DNA from: Klebsormidium nitens
Lineage: Eukaryota; Streptophyta; Klebsormidiophyceae; Klebsormidiales; Klebsormidiaceae
Direction of reading: 5' to 3'
Assembly: GCA_000708835.1 (NCBI GenBank)
Contig: DF237087.1
Span: 62,001-126,000, forward strand
Length of the DNA stretch: 64,000 bases
Within the stretch, counting starts at the first letter, position 1. Each line of letters opens with the position of its first letter. The notes beneath the pieces were generated by a model that was not told the DNA's origin, ran no database searches, and worked only from the letters and a program-made list of their open reading frames with translations. A program made the position numbers and the translations under genes. Positions 10,009 through 22,599 of this stretch are shown here, one piece after another.

Positions 10009-13000
10009 ATGAATAAGCTGTTTGGTTTTCTTGGACGAGGCGCTGGGATCGATCTCCCATACACAATCGGAGAGGCGTACTCAACAGCATGGGGTTCTTG
10101 GACACATTCCCGAGGGACCAAGAAGGTAAAGAAGGAAGAATGTGTATGGAAGAATGAATGAATATAGTTGCTGAGAGGGAGTCGCTATGTGAGGTGCACC
10201 TGCTAGTGCGTAAGCTTTCGGACACACGTTGATCGATCTGTCTATGTGCTGTAAGCTGTGCGCGTTCATTGGGCCCTATGTGCTTTTATGATCAAACTAG
10301 AATCACCAAAGCATAAAACATGATTTCAAGCTGGGAGATTCCTGATGAAAGATACTTCGCCAAGGAGTGGAGCATAAGAGATCCACAGCTCATTTGTGCC
10401 TAGTGGTCATCTCTGACGACACGCCTTTCTGCAGGAGGATGGGAGCCCCGTGTCGGTGTTCTCATTGACTGCCACAAATGCTGGAGATGGCAGACTAGCA
10501 GCGGCAAGGAATGGCGTGAAGCGACTCAGGACGGTACGTTGCATCACATTATCGCATCTGTGTCTTTGCTTGTTGATTAAGGATGTTGCTAGAATGCCCC
10601 GTTCAATCCTCTCAAGAGGGGCGCAATCACCAGGCAGCGGCAGTCTTCTGTGTTTGTTCTCATTGAGAGGGCTCCTAGCAACATCCTTGTTGAGCGCATG
10701 TTGTGCTCCGTATGCACATGCCTTTGCAGCTTAGGAAGTCAGAAAACCAAGTCCCCTCTGACACCGTGTTCAACTTTCTTTCGTCGGTCATCAGGTCAGG
10801 AGTGGGAAGCTTTCTTGTCGATGCGCACTGATTATACCCTACGTTGCTCTCCCAATTTAAATGCAGCCGCTCCTGTCACAACGTTAAAACGCACGCAAAG
10901 TATACCCTATCTCTGCTCTAATTTTATCGCTTGCCAGGCATGTGTCTTAGAGTGCATCTTCTGTTCTTTCCGCAGGTCCGGCATCCGAACGTGCTGTCCT
11001 TCTTGCACAGCACGGAGGGCGAAGTGACAGAGAATGGTGTCACCAAGCCAATCATCTATGTTGTCACGGAAGCGGTGATGCCGCTGTCTGAGAAAGTCAA
11101 GGAGCTCGGCTTGACTGGCGTTCAGAGGTACGAGCAACTGATGTTTTCAATGACGAGAATCTGGTTGAGGAGCTGGAAAGTATATTCTCAACAAGTGTTG
11201 TAGATCTGGCACCGGTGCCCTTCTATATCGTGACAGATTGATTTCAAGCCGTCTCTAGGTGCTTTCCCGGCGCCCTGGGTTTCGCAGAGGTAAGGAGCGA
11301 CAAGTGAAACGTGGTTTTCCCTGCATTGTTTTGCCACACTGCCACCATCTGTTCGTTTGGTTTGTGTTTGCCCAGACATTGTAACCTGTGCTGAGTGCCT
11401 TTCAATCTGGCTGCAGAGATGAGTACTTCGCCTGGGGCCTCTTTGAGATAGCGAAAGCAGTCAGCTTCCTGAACAACGATTGTAAGCTGGTGAGTTTTCG
11501 TACTGGCCTTGCCTAAGCCAAGTCTAGACTACTGGCTTATTGAAGTGCACAATCTGTCATCACCATGAGCAGACTGAAGACAAGCGCTGTTGATGCTGCA
11601 TGGATTGGGCTTGATTGTAGGCCGAAACATTGCTCTCACCATTTATGCACAATCATCGGAAGAGGGTGACTGTAGCTCGATGCTTGAGGGAGTCGAATCG
11701 CCCTGGTGCAATCGGCCGAAGCCTGTTGAATATTGCTGGATAAAACACATTTAAGCACTCTCAGTGACAGAGTCCACGAGTGGCCTGACGAACGACCGCC
11801 ACAGCGTCGCCCACTATAATTGAACTTGTTTTTGCGCTCTTAGGGCTTCTGGAAAATTTGGGGCTTAATTTTCCTCTCACGCGCAGGTACATGCCAATGT
11901 GTGCGTTGCATCTGTGGTGGTCACGCCGACACTGGACTGGAAGTTGCATGCATTTGATGTGCTCTCTGAGTACGACGCAGGGACGCCTGCTTCGGAGGGG
12001 CCCGGCGCGGCGCCTATGCTGGTGAGTTGACTCCTGAGTGAGTCAAGAGTGGAGCAATATTAGTTCGCTCAAAGCGGCCATGGACGACTATCCTATCCGA
12101 CTTGAAAGAGGGTAATTTCCGCCTTTCTAGTTCAGCCTTGAAGCCGATTGCACGCAATGATGGCATGCGTACCTTCAACGGCATGATTGAACAGGTTTTC
12201 GGACGCAGTTTCACAGGCCTTGACAAGCTACTGTCTCGGCCATTAGTATCTGTAAGGTCCCAACAACGCAGGGAACAAGTGCGAAACTCACTGTCTGTGG
12301 AACTGATGGAGGTTCTGGTTTGCAGCCGTTCGAGTGGCTTGTGGGGGTGCAGTACAAGCCAGTGGAGCTCACCAAAGCGGACTGGCCCCTCATCCGGCGC
12401 TCGCCTCCTTGGGCTATTGATGCGTGGGGTCTAGGTAATCACGAACGTCTTCTTTGCCACCTAGAAGGAGAAAGCTCTTTTCGTGAACTGACGAAAAGCC
12501 AAAAGGCTTTGCTGAGCACAACTGGTTGCTTCTATGTGGGATAGTCTTATGTACAGGCTCATGCTGCCGCTCGTTTGATTCTGAGTACACGCTTCCCTAA
12601 CGGCTCTCCTTGAATTACAGAAGGACGTCAAGAAGATGCCGGATGCGGATATAGTTTCCGTGGGAATGCTTATCATCAAGTATCTTGGCTTGTCAACCCT
12701 TAGCATGAGAATATATCCTGTCCTTTTCCAGGTTGCCTTATCCAAGAGCTGTTTTCTGCGGGGCCGCTGAGAAAGACGGAGGACCTTCGTAACACGGGTT
12801 CGATCCCCAAGGCCTTGTTGCCGGACTACCAACGCCTCCTGGGGGCGGCCCCCAATAGGAGGCTCAACCCGTCCAAGTTCGTGGAAGGCAGTGGTGAGGG
12901 TTGAAGCTGGTGCTGGTTTTCTCTTTTCGTCTTTTGGCAAATCAATCGAACCGACCTAGAGAATCTGGGCGTCGAGTTTGAGATTTCTGGTAACGACTGT

Positions 13001-16000
13001 CAGGGGCCAGAGTTTTATTGAGCATCTTATGAGGCAATGTGCGTCACGCTTCGCCCACAAGGGATGGATGTGGCGCAATTGTAAAATACTTTTGACACGC
13101 CAAAGAAAGCACTATTTGAGGGCAGTACGCATGCTTGACTTTCTCAAAGGGTAATCGGCGGAAGTCGCAAAGCTCCCGAAGTCGATTTTGTTGCTCACGT
13201 CACACTTGATACCGTCTGTTTGCAGAGTTCCTGCGCAACAAGTTGGTGGAGACGATCCAGTTCATGGAGGTGCTGAATCTGAAGGACAGCGTCGAGAAGG
13301 ACAGCTTCTTCCGCCGCCTGTCCGGCCTTGCCGAGCAGCTGCCGCGCCAGATCGTCACCAAAAAGGTGAGCCGCTGTTCAGTTCTTGTTGCGGCGTTATG
13401 GATTGATTTGCTGTTAGCAAGCATCGGGGACGTTGCTCCTTGTTTTCAAAATTTGCATTATGGCAGCGCGAGGTGCAGTCGTTGGTGGCGGTAGTGATTG
13501 CGGTTCAGAAAATCTGGCGGACGTCCTGCCCGAAGCGAAAGCGGTTCGCAATCTTTTGACTCATTTGCATTATGCATTCCCGTCCTGCGATGTGCTCAAA
13601 GACTGGTTCCGAGGACCTTTCGTGAAGTCATTCGGCTGAAACCGTTTTCTCAAATTTCAGTGGAAGCATCCGGCCTTGCATTGTGCGAGTTCTTGCGCCC
13701 GCACCGACGTTTTCAGCAGAGGCATTTGGCGCTTGCTTACTCACTTTTGTTGACGACTCCGAAGTTTTCAGTAGAGGCATCTAGTTTTATGAACGCGTTT
13801 CTCTTGCCGGCGCTGACGTTCTTGGTAGAGGCAACTGGCCTTGAAGTACGAGATTCTTTCAACGCAATCGCCCATTTCGTACATTCAACTGGCCCTGTTC
13901 TATGCGTTTTTCTTGAACCGACGGAGGCAACTGGAACTCGAAGTATGCGATCGCCCGGAACTAAAGTTCCTTCTACAATGTGCAGCTGCTCCCGCTCGTT
14001 GGCGCCGCGCTCGAGTTCGGCTCCGGCTCGTCGCTCGCTCTCCAGCCGCTGCTCAAGATGGGGTCTCTCTTGCCACAGGACGAGTTTAACGTCAAGGTTC
14101 GTGCATTCCACCCGCCTGAGAAGCTGGAGTGCCCTTCTGTTGTCAGTGAAAGCTGCCTCCGTCTTTGAGGAAAAGTCTGAAAGTCTGCTCGGAAGAGCGA
14201 GCTCCGTATCTCCTTCCAAATCGACGAAAATCCATTAAAATCTGCTCGTCATCTGTCGCACCCCGTTTTTGCGTGGCTTCACGAAGCTGTTCGCGCCTTT
14301 TCTTTATGGGAGCTCTCGGTCTCATCGGCCTTTCGATGCAAATCAGCGGCCAAGCTAAGACCTGCTCTTCGCCGATGAACACAAAACCACCCAGGTTATA
14401 AAGTCGACAGAAACATGCGCTCCTTCTTTTCTTCCCAGGTGCTGCCGACCATCACGAAGCTGTTTGCGTCCCAAGACCGCTCGATCCGCGTGGGGCTCCT
14501 CCAGAACTTTGACGCCTTTGGGCCGCACATCTCGGCGTCCGTCATGGACGAGCAGGTTTTCCCGCAGATCGCCACCGGCTTTGCAGATTCTTCGCCGTTC
14601 ACGCGGGAGCTTACGCTCAAGTCCATGCTCACCATCGTACCGAAGGTGAGGCTGGCTCTGAGTAAACGCTTCGGTGACAAACTGCGGGTTATCCTGTTAA
14701 CGGCGCTTTCGCAGATCCCGCGATCGCTGAAATTTTGACCATGTCATTGTTCACCACGGAGTTAGGAGTGGTTGTTGCTCAGCGTACTACTGAGGAAGTA
14801 TTGTGGCTCCTTTCATTTTGCACGCTGACAGAAGCATGCGTCCAGAACGTGAACAATGGCAGCGACTGTCAGACGTTGTCCAACCATTGACCAAAGCAAG
14901 CCGGTATCTCCTCGCCAGAATCAAAGGGCACGATTTGAGACCGCAGCCGAAACAAGCGCCAAGGTCCTGCAAAACTCTCAATGCTCAGCCAACCAGTAAC
15001 CATGACTAGGCTTCTCTTGTGCAGTTGTCGCAGCGCACGCTGACGGGCGCGCTGTTGAAGCACCTGTCGAAGCTGCAAGTGGACGAGGAGCCCGCCATCC
15101 GCACCAATACCACCATCCTACTCGGCAACATCGCACGGCACCTCAACGAAGCGGTTAGCCCCCGGCTCTTTCTGCTCCCATTCCTTTGGAATCATAGTGC
15201 AGATAAGTTACAATGCAGCTGATAGAACGGAAGGAGGGAGAACATGGACTCCCAAGCCGATGTTACAGACCCCTCCTAGCGATAACCCTCTAAGATCGAC
15301 AGTCTAGATTGAGGAAATTGACTAAGTTTGACCGTCGATCGAAGGGGGTCCGAGTCAAAGGGGGTATCTAGGGAGTCCGCCGGAAGTCCCTGTTCTCCTT
15401 TCATCCCTTCTGTTAGCATCTGGTAGCACTAGCTTCGCCTGGGTCAGCTTCCTGCAAGCAAAATCTGGCGTCCCAACTAAAGTTACCAGGAGAGTCGAAC
15501 GACACGCCTACTCGTTTCGGACCCGATTAGGAGCACTACCTAATGAGCTTCCTTTTCGACGTTTCTAAGCGAGCACAAAGGTTGCCCACTTTCAAAGAAA
15601 GGCTGCTAGTAGTGGCGACCTTCCAGGTTTCGACCTTGACCCATGCTAACTCATCCCCATGCAGACCCGCAAGCGTGTCCTCATCAACGCCTTCACGCGC
15701 GCACTGCGCGACCAGTTCCCCCCCGCCCGCGCGGCCGGCCTGATGGCGCTCACCGCCACGCGCGAGTACTACGACCCGACCGAGACGGCGACGCGCATCC
15801 TGCCGTCGGTCGTGGTGCTGACAATCGACGGGGACAAGGACTCCCGCGAGAAGGCCTTCCAGTGCGTCGAGACGTTCCTGCAGAGCATGCGCGACCACTT
15901 TGCGCGGGTGGGTCTTGGGCGATTCATGGCAAGCGTGTGTCTCTCTTGAAGTTTCTCTGCTCGCGTGCGGTGGTTCCGACAGTCATTTCTGGATGCAGCC

Positions 16001-17355
16001 TAATTACATGTTTATCTTGGTTGAGCAGCTTCGGTTCGTTCTCCTCGCGATAATTACATCCTTTGCTGGACTATCAGGCGTTTTGCAGTGCCGACCCATA
16101 CTTCTATGCTGCTTCAGTGGAAGTATCATTCTCAGCCGACGTCATAAGCAGATATTGCCCATTTGAAAACGCCGTCCCTTTTCTCTGCGCAGCTCGCCAA
16201 CGGCGACTCGGGCCTCCCGTCCCGCACCACCTCCGCATCCTCCGACAAGTCCAGCGGCTCTGCTCTTCTCGGCTGGGCCGTTGGCTCCCTTATCGGCGGC
16301 AAGGGCTCCGCTGCCCCGGCCCAAACCCTCGAACCCCCAACCTCTTCTGCGGCTGCCACGTCATCAACCGCGTCAGCGGGGTTAGCGTCGCCCGTCAGCC
16401 CCAGCCCCCTGACCCGGAGCATTTCGACAAAAGTCACCCCCCGGCAGTCTATGTCCGGGGCAGACGTCGCGCCGGCTGCGAGCGTAGCTGGGGGGGAAGA
16501 TGGATGGAATAACGACGAGGATGAGGGGGGGGGAGAGGAGGATGCGGAGGGATGGGACGATCTGGATGCGGTCGATGAGCCCGCGCCGCCGCCGCCGCCA
16601 GCTAGGAGCCAGGTATGTGGTGCTCGTACTCTGCGCTAATTTCTGTTAGGAAGCCGTAGTGCTGGCGGACAACGGTTTACTTTTTCTAGTGCCGAGTGAG
16701 CGAGTAACTCTTAACGGATCACAACATGACTCCGATCCGGCGCTAGTTTCTCTGAGAAATGCTTCAGTTCTATTCGAAGCTTCTTTGGAGTCCCTCGTCG
16801 AGAACAAAGGTTTTGGCGAGTACAACTGATGTTCCTCTTTTTCGGGTTCAGATGGGTCAGCTTTTAGTCGTACAAGATTGTCAAATCAGGGCGTGGAATC
16901 TTGTCCCTTTACAACCTAGTGCCACAACTTACGCTCAAAGCTTCAGCGTTTTGTAAAGAACGACTGAAATCTTTTGTTGCCCCGTGCAGTTCCAGCCTCG
17001 GCCGCCTTCCGCATCGACCAGCAGCGCCGGCAGCGTCCGCAGCCCACAACCGTCCGATGATGCGGACCCCTGGGGCGAATCAATGGCTGCGCCCGCTCGG
17101 CCGTCTAGTTCGGCCGTCAGCAGTAGCAGGCCCGCTCGGACGAGTGCCACATCAGCAAGCCGGCCCGCCTCTGCGAGGGCGCCGGCGGCGCAAACGGCGC
17201 AGCACGTCTCGTTGGAAAGCATGCTCGGAAACAGCATGACGGCCGGCGGGCCCAAACCGGGTATGCAACAGGCGAAGCACGTGTCGCTGGATAGCATCAA
17301 GGGGGCAGGCCGAGGAGGTGCCATGAAGCTCGGAGCGCAACGGTTGAACCGGTGA
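10009..17355 (+). CDS. SCYL1: SCY1-like pseudokinase (SCYL1 family)
   Basis: Fourteen exons: 10009-10125, 10435-10533, 10976-11127, 11417-11489, 11887-12021, 12326-12434, 12732-12893, 13226-13365, 13986-14096, 14439-14645, 15025-15153, 15665-15907, 16193-16612, 16990-17355. Phases agree throughout; 820 residues. Residues about 1-290 form a kinase-like domain lacking a glycine loop and the HRD Asp (LVHANV) and DFG (HAFDVL) motifs, so it is predicted inactive. HEAT-type helices follow, with the conserved VDEEPAIRTNTTILLGNIA. The last 260 residues are a low-complexity Ser/Pro/Ala tail with an acidic WNNDEDEGGG...GWDDLD stretch and two related motifs, HVSLESM and HVSLDSI. In animals SCYL1 acts in COPI-dependent Golgi-ER transport. 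A role here in membrane traffic is by homology. Plant-type order and length are normal. Confidence 0.93.
13655..13945 (+). repeat. ~55-bp degenerate minisatellite in SCYL1 intron 8
   Basis: A motif like ttcagtagaggcatctggcc recurs with its ggca core at about 13665, 13721, 13777, 13830 and 13925, i.e. steps of 56, 56, 53 and 95 bp. It contains pseudo-acceptor cag triplets. Confidence 0.75.
14265..14475 (+). repeat. Partial copy of SCYL1 exon 10 in intron 9
   Basis: cttcacgaagctgttcgcgcc at 14278 echoes the exon text catcacgaagctgtttgcgtc at 14451. The offset is 173 bp. Only about 20 bp remain recognisable. Confidence 0.5.
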
Positions 17356-18929
17356 CATCAGGTGGATCTGGATCAACGGGATTGGCTCCGGAAATGGTTT
17401 GCGCTTTCTACCCAACTCTCTGTTCAAGTAAGAAGCAGGGGGCCGCCGGCCAAGGCAGTTGGATCAACACTGCCTGGAGCAGGTCAAATGTAGCAAGGCA
17501 ACTGTGATTCGATGCACGGGACTGTTGCAAGGTGGACGACGTTGGTTACGTGTGGATGCAAGCCACAACTGAGTTGCCCATGTGAAGCTATGCTAGACCC
17601 CTCTGCAAAAATAAGGCTTCGAGTAACTTGCCTCAAGTAGACTGTCTGCTGACATTGCCCCGACCTTTCTCAATATCAGATGCTTTCGCGCGCCCACCTT
17701 CGCAAAGTCGATTCGCCATTGAGCAACTTTTTGTAAATGTACTTGTTCATTGGCGATGGTCGAACGCTCTCCAAGCCGTTTATCTACAGGGAAATGGTAC
17801 CGGCCTGTGGTGTGATCGTGATCTGAGACGGACGGTCTGCACCATGAACTTGCATGTGACTAATTGAATAGACATAAGCATTGTGGTTCTGGCTAGTTGG
17901 GTTGGCCGCGTTGGTTACGTGCTGACATTGTGCAATGACCGAAGAATTGTCAAATCGATGACGGGGTGGTCCGTAAATGGGACAGACCGTCCAGGCGGAA
18001 TTTGCATGATGCCTGAACTGCACCTAGTGTGCTGAGGCCGCCATGAATCTGTTCCATATGCAGACGTATGCATCTGGGTTAATCGAGGCGTACCATACGA
18101 AATCCGTATGGCGGCAATGCACCGCCGCCTGGAAAAAGTGATGATGCAGCCTCACAGACGGTGACGATTCCGGCCTCCTTCAATCATGATAATCGTGGCT
18201 AGCTGATAATCTAATTGGCGCACCTGACGCCGACCGCGAGCGCGCGCTTGCAAGGACCAAATTCAGTTCGTTATCCGTACAGGTGCACGGGAATTGTTGC
18301 GTGATGCCGTCTCATTTGTTGGACGCCCAACACGCAAGGTAAGATTGTATATAGTACTGGTAGCTCAACCGGGCAATCATTGCTTCGATGGAGTCAACCC
18401 GACGTTGCCAGGTTTGCAAGCTTGGGCCCGCGAAAGGGGTGAAATGATCTCAGGCCCTTAAACAGAGGGTGCAACGTTTGTGCCTTCTCCCAGAAGCGCG
18501 TGTTGCGAGATAAGATATTGTTGCCTACGCGTCCCCTCTGGCCACGTGTGGTGAAGTCGTCATATCTCGGCATTCAGTCTGGGCTCGTTTGAATCGGTGT
18601 GCAGCAACCTCAGAGCCTCGGGCGCAGTCGTTGGGCGGGCGTTGGGCATAGTTTCTTCCGACCTCGGGGAGTGTGATCGAAAATCGCCCAGCCCTACGCC
18701 AGCGCTTCCGCTGCCGTTTGCTCGCTCAGCATTCTGCATATCACCTCAACTGTGTTCGGCTCAGCGAATCCTATCGTACTGCCTCCGATTCAATCCTCCT
18801 CTATTTTGTCAGGGATCGAAATAATTTGACTCAAGCTCGTCTTAGTAGTGAGAGCTCAGTTTTCTTTCACAAAGTTTCAGAACAAGGATGTTTTCAAGAA
18901 ATAAAGAAGAACCCGCTTCATTTCTGTAT

Positions 18930-19845
18930 CGCAGATCCTTCCCTCGGATGTAAGCTTGGGACGCGTCAATGCAAGCCTGTGATTCCCTCGGCCTCGGTGT
19001 CTATCGTACCTAAATGAGGCAATACAGCTTGTCTTGTAGAGCGTCTCTGGGTACTACAACTTTAGTCTCTCATATTGAGGGGTCGGAACACGTCTGCGCA
19101 AACCTGTCTGAATGCTGCGGGCTCAGTCGGTCCTTTATTCCGGACGAGAGTAGAAAGCTCGTCTAGGCAGTGCGGTCCTTCACTTTGCAGCGGCCTAGGG
19201 ACCCCGATCCCTGTATCTTTGTCTAGGGGTCAAACAAGTGAGTCCAGACATGTCTGGATACTGTGGGCTCAAACCCCTTTCTCGTAAATTGTTCCGATGA
19301 AAGAGTGCTGCTGTCTAGAAGAAGCGGCTCTCCTCTTGTAGAGAATCTATGTTAGCAGATCTCGTCTCTCAGTTTAGGTGGCGGCACAAGTCGGCGCAAG
19401 CCTGCCTAGATCCTGCACATATGTCCCTCGTAAAGAATTCAGGTGGGAATCAGGTCGAATGAAGCCGTCAAGCGCGTCTAGCTCTTCTTTCATGCCGAAT
19501 GTCTGTAGGCTATCAGTGCCGATACCGTCTCTCGGATCAGGGTTGAAACAAGCCAGCGGAAATCATGTCTAGAAAGTGCGGGCGTCAATCTCCCGTAAAA
19601 GGATCCCACGGATTCGTGAAGCTGTCTCAAAGATGCACTTTTTCCGCATGGAAAATCTCCTGAATGTCGTCTCTCAGTTGAGGTGCCGGAACAAGTCAGT
19701 CCGAGCCTGTGTCGATTCTGGGGGCTCTTGATGCCTCCCTCGTGCAGGTATCCGCTATTTCCCTGAAGCCCGTGTAAAGAATGCACTTCCTTGCTCGGTA
19801 AACGTCTCTAGGCCATCAATGCAGAGCGGGAAACTTGCCGAGACA
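18930..19845 (+). repeat. Degenerate ~150-bp tandem repeat upstream of germin-like gene 1
   Basis: A core like gtctctcagttgaggt, then acaagtcagcgcaagcctg and tgcgggct, recurs at about 19062, 19208, 19364, 19527, 19673 and 19806, with a weaker copy before 18980. Steps are 133-163 bp. Copies are strongly diverged and embed short tags such as gtctag and ctcgtaaa. Confidence 0.8.
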
Positions 19846-20087
19846 TGGGCGGCCTCCGAGACTCTTGCGCGCATGGGCATTTCTGCTTTCGGTTCCGGCG
19901 CCGTGTCACCAGCAATCAGTTCGCCCTTGTTTCAATGCGGGCCTGCTCTCAGCGCTTACACAAGAAGAGCATAACGCACCTGACTCTGGAACAACAGTCT
20001 TCAGCCCTAAGCAAATGCATTGCAGCCTACGCAAGCATCCTTTTTTAGCCCTGCTCGGCTCAGTATTTGCAGCCCCAATAACGCCAC

Positions 20088-20095
20088 TATAGAAA
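20088..20095 (+). promoter_or_regulatory. Possible TATA box of germin-like gene 1
   Basis: TATAGAAA lies 102 bp upstream of the ATG, a spacing compatible with a short 5' UTR. The match is imperfect and no transcript data are available. Confidence 0.35.
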
Positions 20096-20196
20096 GCGTT
20101 GCTTCTCCACAAGAGACAGCATTTTTCATACTCTCTGAAAGCTCTCCCTTACGAGCCGCTCCCCTCTCCCAAACCCCAGCTCAGATTCCCGGCACC

Positions 20197-22599
20197 ATGG
20201 CGGCTTTGAAAGGCGTTTCCGTTGCTCTCTTTGCGCTTTTTGGCGGCGCTCTAGTTGGCTTCGCGGCGGCGGCCGACCCGGACCCCCTGGTAGACTTTGT
20301 CCCGGTCGACGCTCTAGGCGACGCGCAGTTCAAATTCGCCCTGGGGAACTCTACCGGGATAGTCGGCCCGGGGGGGCAGATCCAGCCGGCGAACGTCATC
20401 AATTTTCCGGCGCTGACGTGAGCAAATACTTCCCCGCTTTCTTTCTCTTTCTTTCTCCCGTAAACTTGCATTCCATTTCACTTCCTCTCTCTCTCGTTTG
20501 CTCTTATCTCTATACAAACGTGAACCTTAGAATCATCAACAACTCTTTGACCGTTCAGCAGGAGTCCCTCTTCTAGCTGTTTAAGCTGGACCAAGAAACA
20601 CACCAGTAACGATTCTGTTTTTGAAGCTTCAGAAGTCTCTCATCCAGCTGTTACCTGAGTCAATCCGCTGAAAAAGGGCGCTAGCTTTCAAATTAACTGG
20701 CAGTGAAAGAGCCAATCATATGCGTCCACGTGCAGGTCTCAAGGGCAATCCCTCGTGCGATTCAACCTGAGGCCGTGCGGTCAGAACCCTCCCCACACGT
20801 AAGCGCGTGATATCTCAACCTCCTGCTGATTAGATTGTTTAGCTTCAGCTCATTGCACTTTGAATGGTCCTACTGGACGCTAGTTCTGCGCTCATGCTTT
20901 GAAGCTGTTGAATGGAAGCTTGTAGATGTTTTGGTAGGAATCGTTGGCAGTGGCGGCAAAGATACTTTACGTCCGCTCATCTGCTTGATCTGGGATGCAC
21001 CGGCTGAATTTGGAGGCAAACAGTTCTCAAAGATTTCTGGCTATAAAACAATCAATCGCATCCTGGATTTAGCCTTTTTTCTCCAGCCTTTTTCCTCGTT
21101 TGCAATTCAGCGATGTATCTTCTGCTTCATACTTCAAAGGACTTGTCGCGCTTAGACGTACCCGATCTCTAGATCGAATCCTGCAATACAGGCAGATCCG
21201 AATTGCTAAGAAAGTAAGAACTCCGCACACCGAATTGCTAAGAAAGTAAGAACTCCGCACACTGAGAGTCGAAGATTCTCCAAAACCATCAAAGCTTTTG
21301 CGGCTCAAACGACGGATTATGGCTTGGACTATGGAACAGACCTCAAAATTGGTACTATTTATCATTGTGGGTCTTCTCTACAGGCACCCCCGTGCAAGCG
21401 AAGTGATCTTCCTCATCTCTGGAGGACCACTTCTGGTGGGCTTTGTTGACACTACCGGTGAGCCGCCTTCGTCGAAGATCAAGACAGCGACGATTGAGTG
21501 TCAATCGCCTCCTCACAATATCCGAAATCCTAATCAGCTTTCGTCACTGCTTCCTTAAGGAGAATAACGATGCGAAGAGCGCCCCTTGAAACGTCACTGC
21601 TCTCATAGAGAGAATATCCATACGAAGAGCGTCCCTTGAAATCCTTAGCTTAGACGTCTTGTCTAAAGAACCCATAGCCTTCAAACGCACTAAAACCTTT
21701 TCTGTTCGAACGACGCCCCAACCCATGAACATGTTTCGCCCAATACCTGAACTTAAAAAAGTCTGAATGGTTTAAGACACTAATCCTCCGCCCCGTGTCC
21801 AAGGGATCCCCCACCTCAACGCGCTGATGCCCGGAGACGTGACCGTCTTCCCCCGGGGGCTGGTTCACTTCCAGCAGAACTTCGGCACGGAGAACGCCAT
21901 CTATATCGCCGGCCTCAACAGCCAGAACCCGGGGGTCCAGGTAAGGGGCGCCGCAGAGGGATCCCTTCGTTGCAGTACAATGTTCACAGTCTCCGATTCT
22001 TCAATGTTGTCGGCCACTAAATACATAAAACCTCAATTTACTTCGCCCGGTGATTAGAATCAGAGCGGTCTCTGAGTCTCCTTCAAAGATCTATTTGTCG
22101 CCGGAGATTAGACGCAGGACGTCCTCTAGGCACGAGACCGTGACTAATCCAACGTCGCACCAAAACCACTTGGAACAAGGACTCAGAAAGTGCGGACGTC
22201 TACTATGATAGATCGACGAGGGGGTCATCAAGTGCCGTCTACCCGGCCCGTCTTTCCTTACTGGGAAGAAGATGAGCAGCTTTCTTTCCTCCTCTTTTGT
22301 AGCCAATGTTCACTGTACTGGGGGCCTTCCGGGCGCCCATCTTGGCGACCGCCCTTAACACCTCTACGGCTAACCCGATCCTGACCGCGCTTTTTAAACT
22401 TAACTCGAAAATTTCTTTTCCTTTGCAGCCCATGTTCACCGCACTGGGCGCTTTCCCGGCGCCCGTCTTGGCGACAGCCCTTAACACCTCGGTGGCTAAC
22501 CTGACCCTGACTGCGCTGCCCAAGAACGGGGCGCCTCCCCTAGGGTCGGCCGCCTCAGGATGCGTGCCCGGAAGCCTCCCCCCGGGCATCAGGGTTTAA
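20197..22599 (+). CDS. Germin-like protein 1 (secreted cupin)
   Basis: Exons 20197-20417, 20736-20798, 21384-21457, 21804-21940, 22429-22599; phases agree; 221 residues. An N-terminal signal peptide of about 26 residues (hydrophobic core ALFALFGGALVGFAAAA) indicates secretion, probably to the cell wall. The germin box is split by an intron: NPPHT then HPRASEVIF. With LVHFQQN it supplies the three His and one Glu metal ligands of the cupin. Germins bind Mn; some are oxalate oxidases or superoxide dismutases, but activity cannot be told from sequence. The acceptor of exon 4 is an unusual AAG. The last exon has a full in-frame duplicate directly upstream with its own acceptor at 22302. The partner gene lies tail to tail at 24984-27913. 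Confidence 0.88.
21198..21261 (+). repeat. Perfect 32-bp tandem duplication in germin 1 intron 2
   Basis: The 32-base unit beginning ccgaattgctaagaaag occupies 21198-21229 and 21230-21261 with no mismatch. Confidence 0.95.
21541..21640 (+). repeat. 50-bp tandem duplication in germin 1 intron 3
   Basis: Two 50-bp copies start at 21541 (tcgtcactgc) and 21591 (acgtcactgc). Both end in cgaagagcgnc ccttgaaa-like text, with several substitutions between them. Confidence 0.85.
22303..22530 (+). repeat. In-frame duplication of germin 1 last exon with its own acceptor
   Basis: 22303-22398 and 22429-22524 are copies 126 bp apart. Both start after an AG acceptor (ttttgtag and ctttgcag) and encode PMFTVLGAF / PMFTALGAF, then LATALNTS. 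The frame stays open from 22303 through to the stop at 22599, and the offset is exactly 42 codons. Use of the upstream acceptor would add 42 residues. Confidence 0.88.

Larger units (their letters stand above)
17356..20196. other. Intergenic region between SCYL1 and germin-like gene 1
   Basis: About 2.8 kb. The first part should hold the SCYL1 3' UTR. The middle (17.9-18.9 kb) shows no feature I can name. From about 18.93 to 19.85 kb it is a degenerate ~150-bp tandem repeat, listed separately. The last 300 bp should contain the germin promoter. Small ORFs here look random. Confidence 0.6.

Noticed and set aside
10640-10690. Echo of SCYL1 exon 2 (tgttctcattga) in the next intron
   Set aside because: Only about 12-18 bp match; could be chance, so not listed with the junction arrays.
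18930-19845. Possible CRISPR-like array
   Set aside because: Eukaryotic context; units are about 150 bp, degenerate and without short exact repeats or unique spacers.
20547-20660. Possible decayed copies of germin 1 exon 2 in intron 1
   Set aside because: Resemblance (caggagtccctc, cagaagtctctc versus caggtctcaagg) is too weak to separate from chance.
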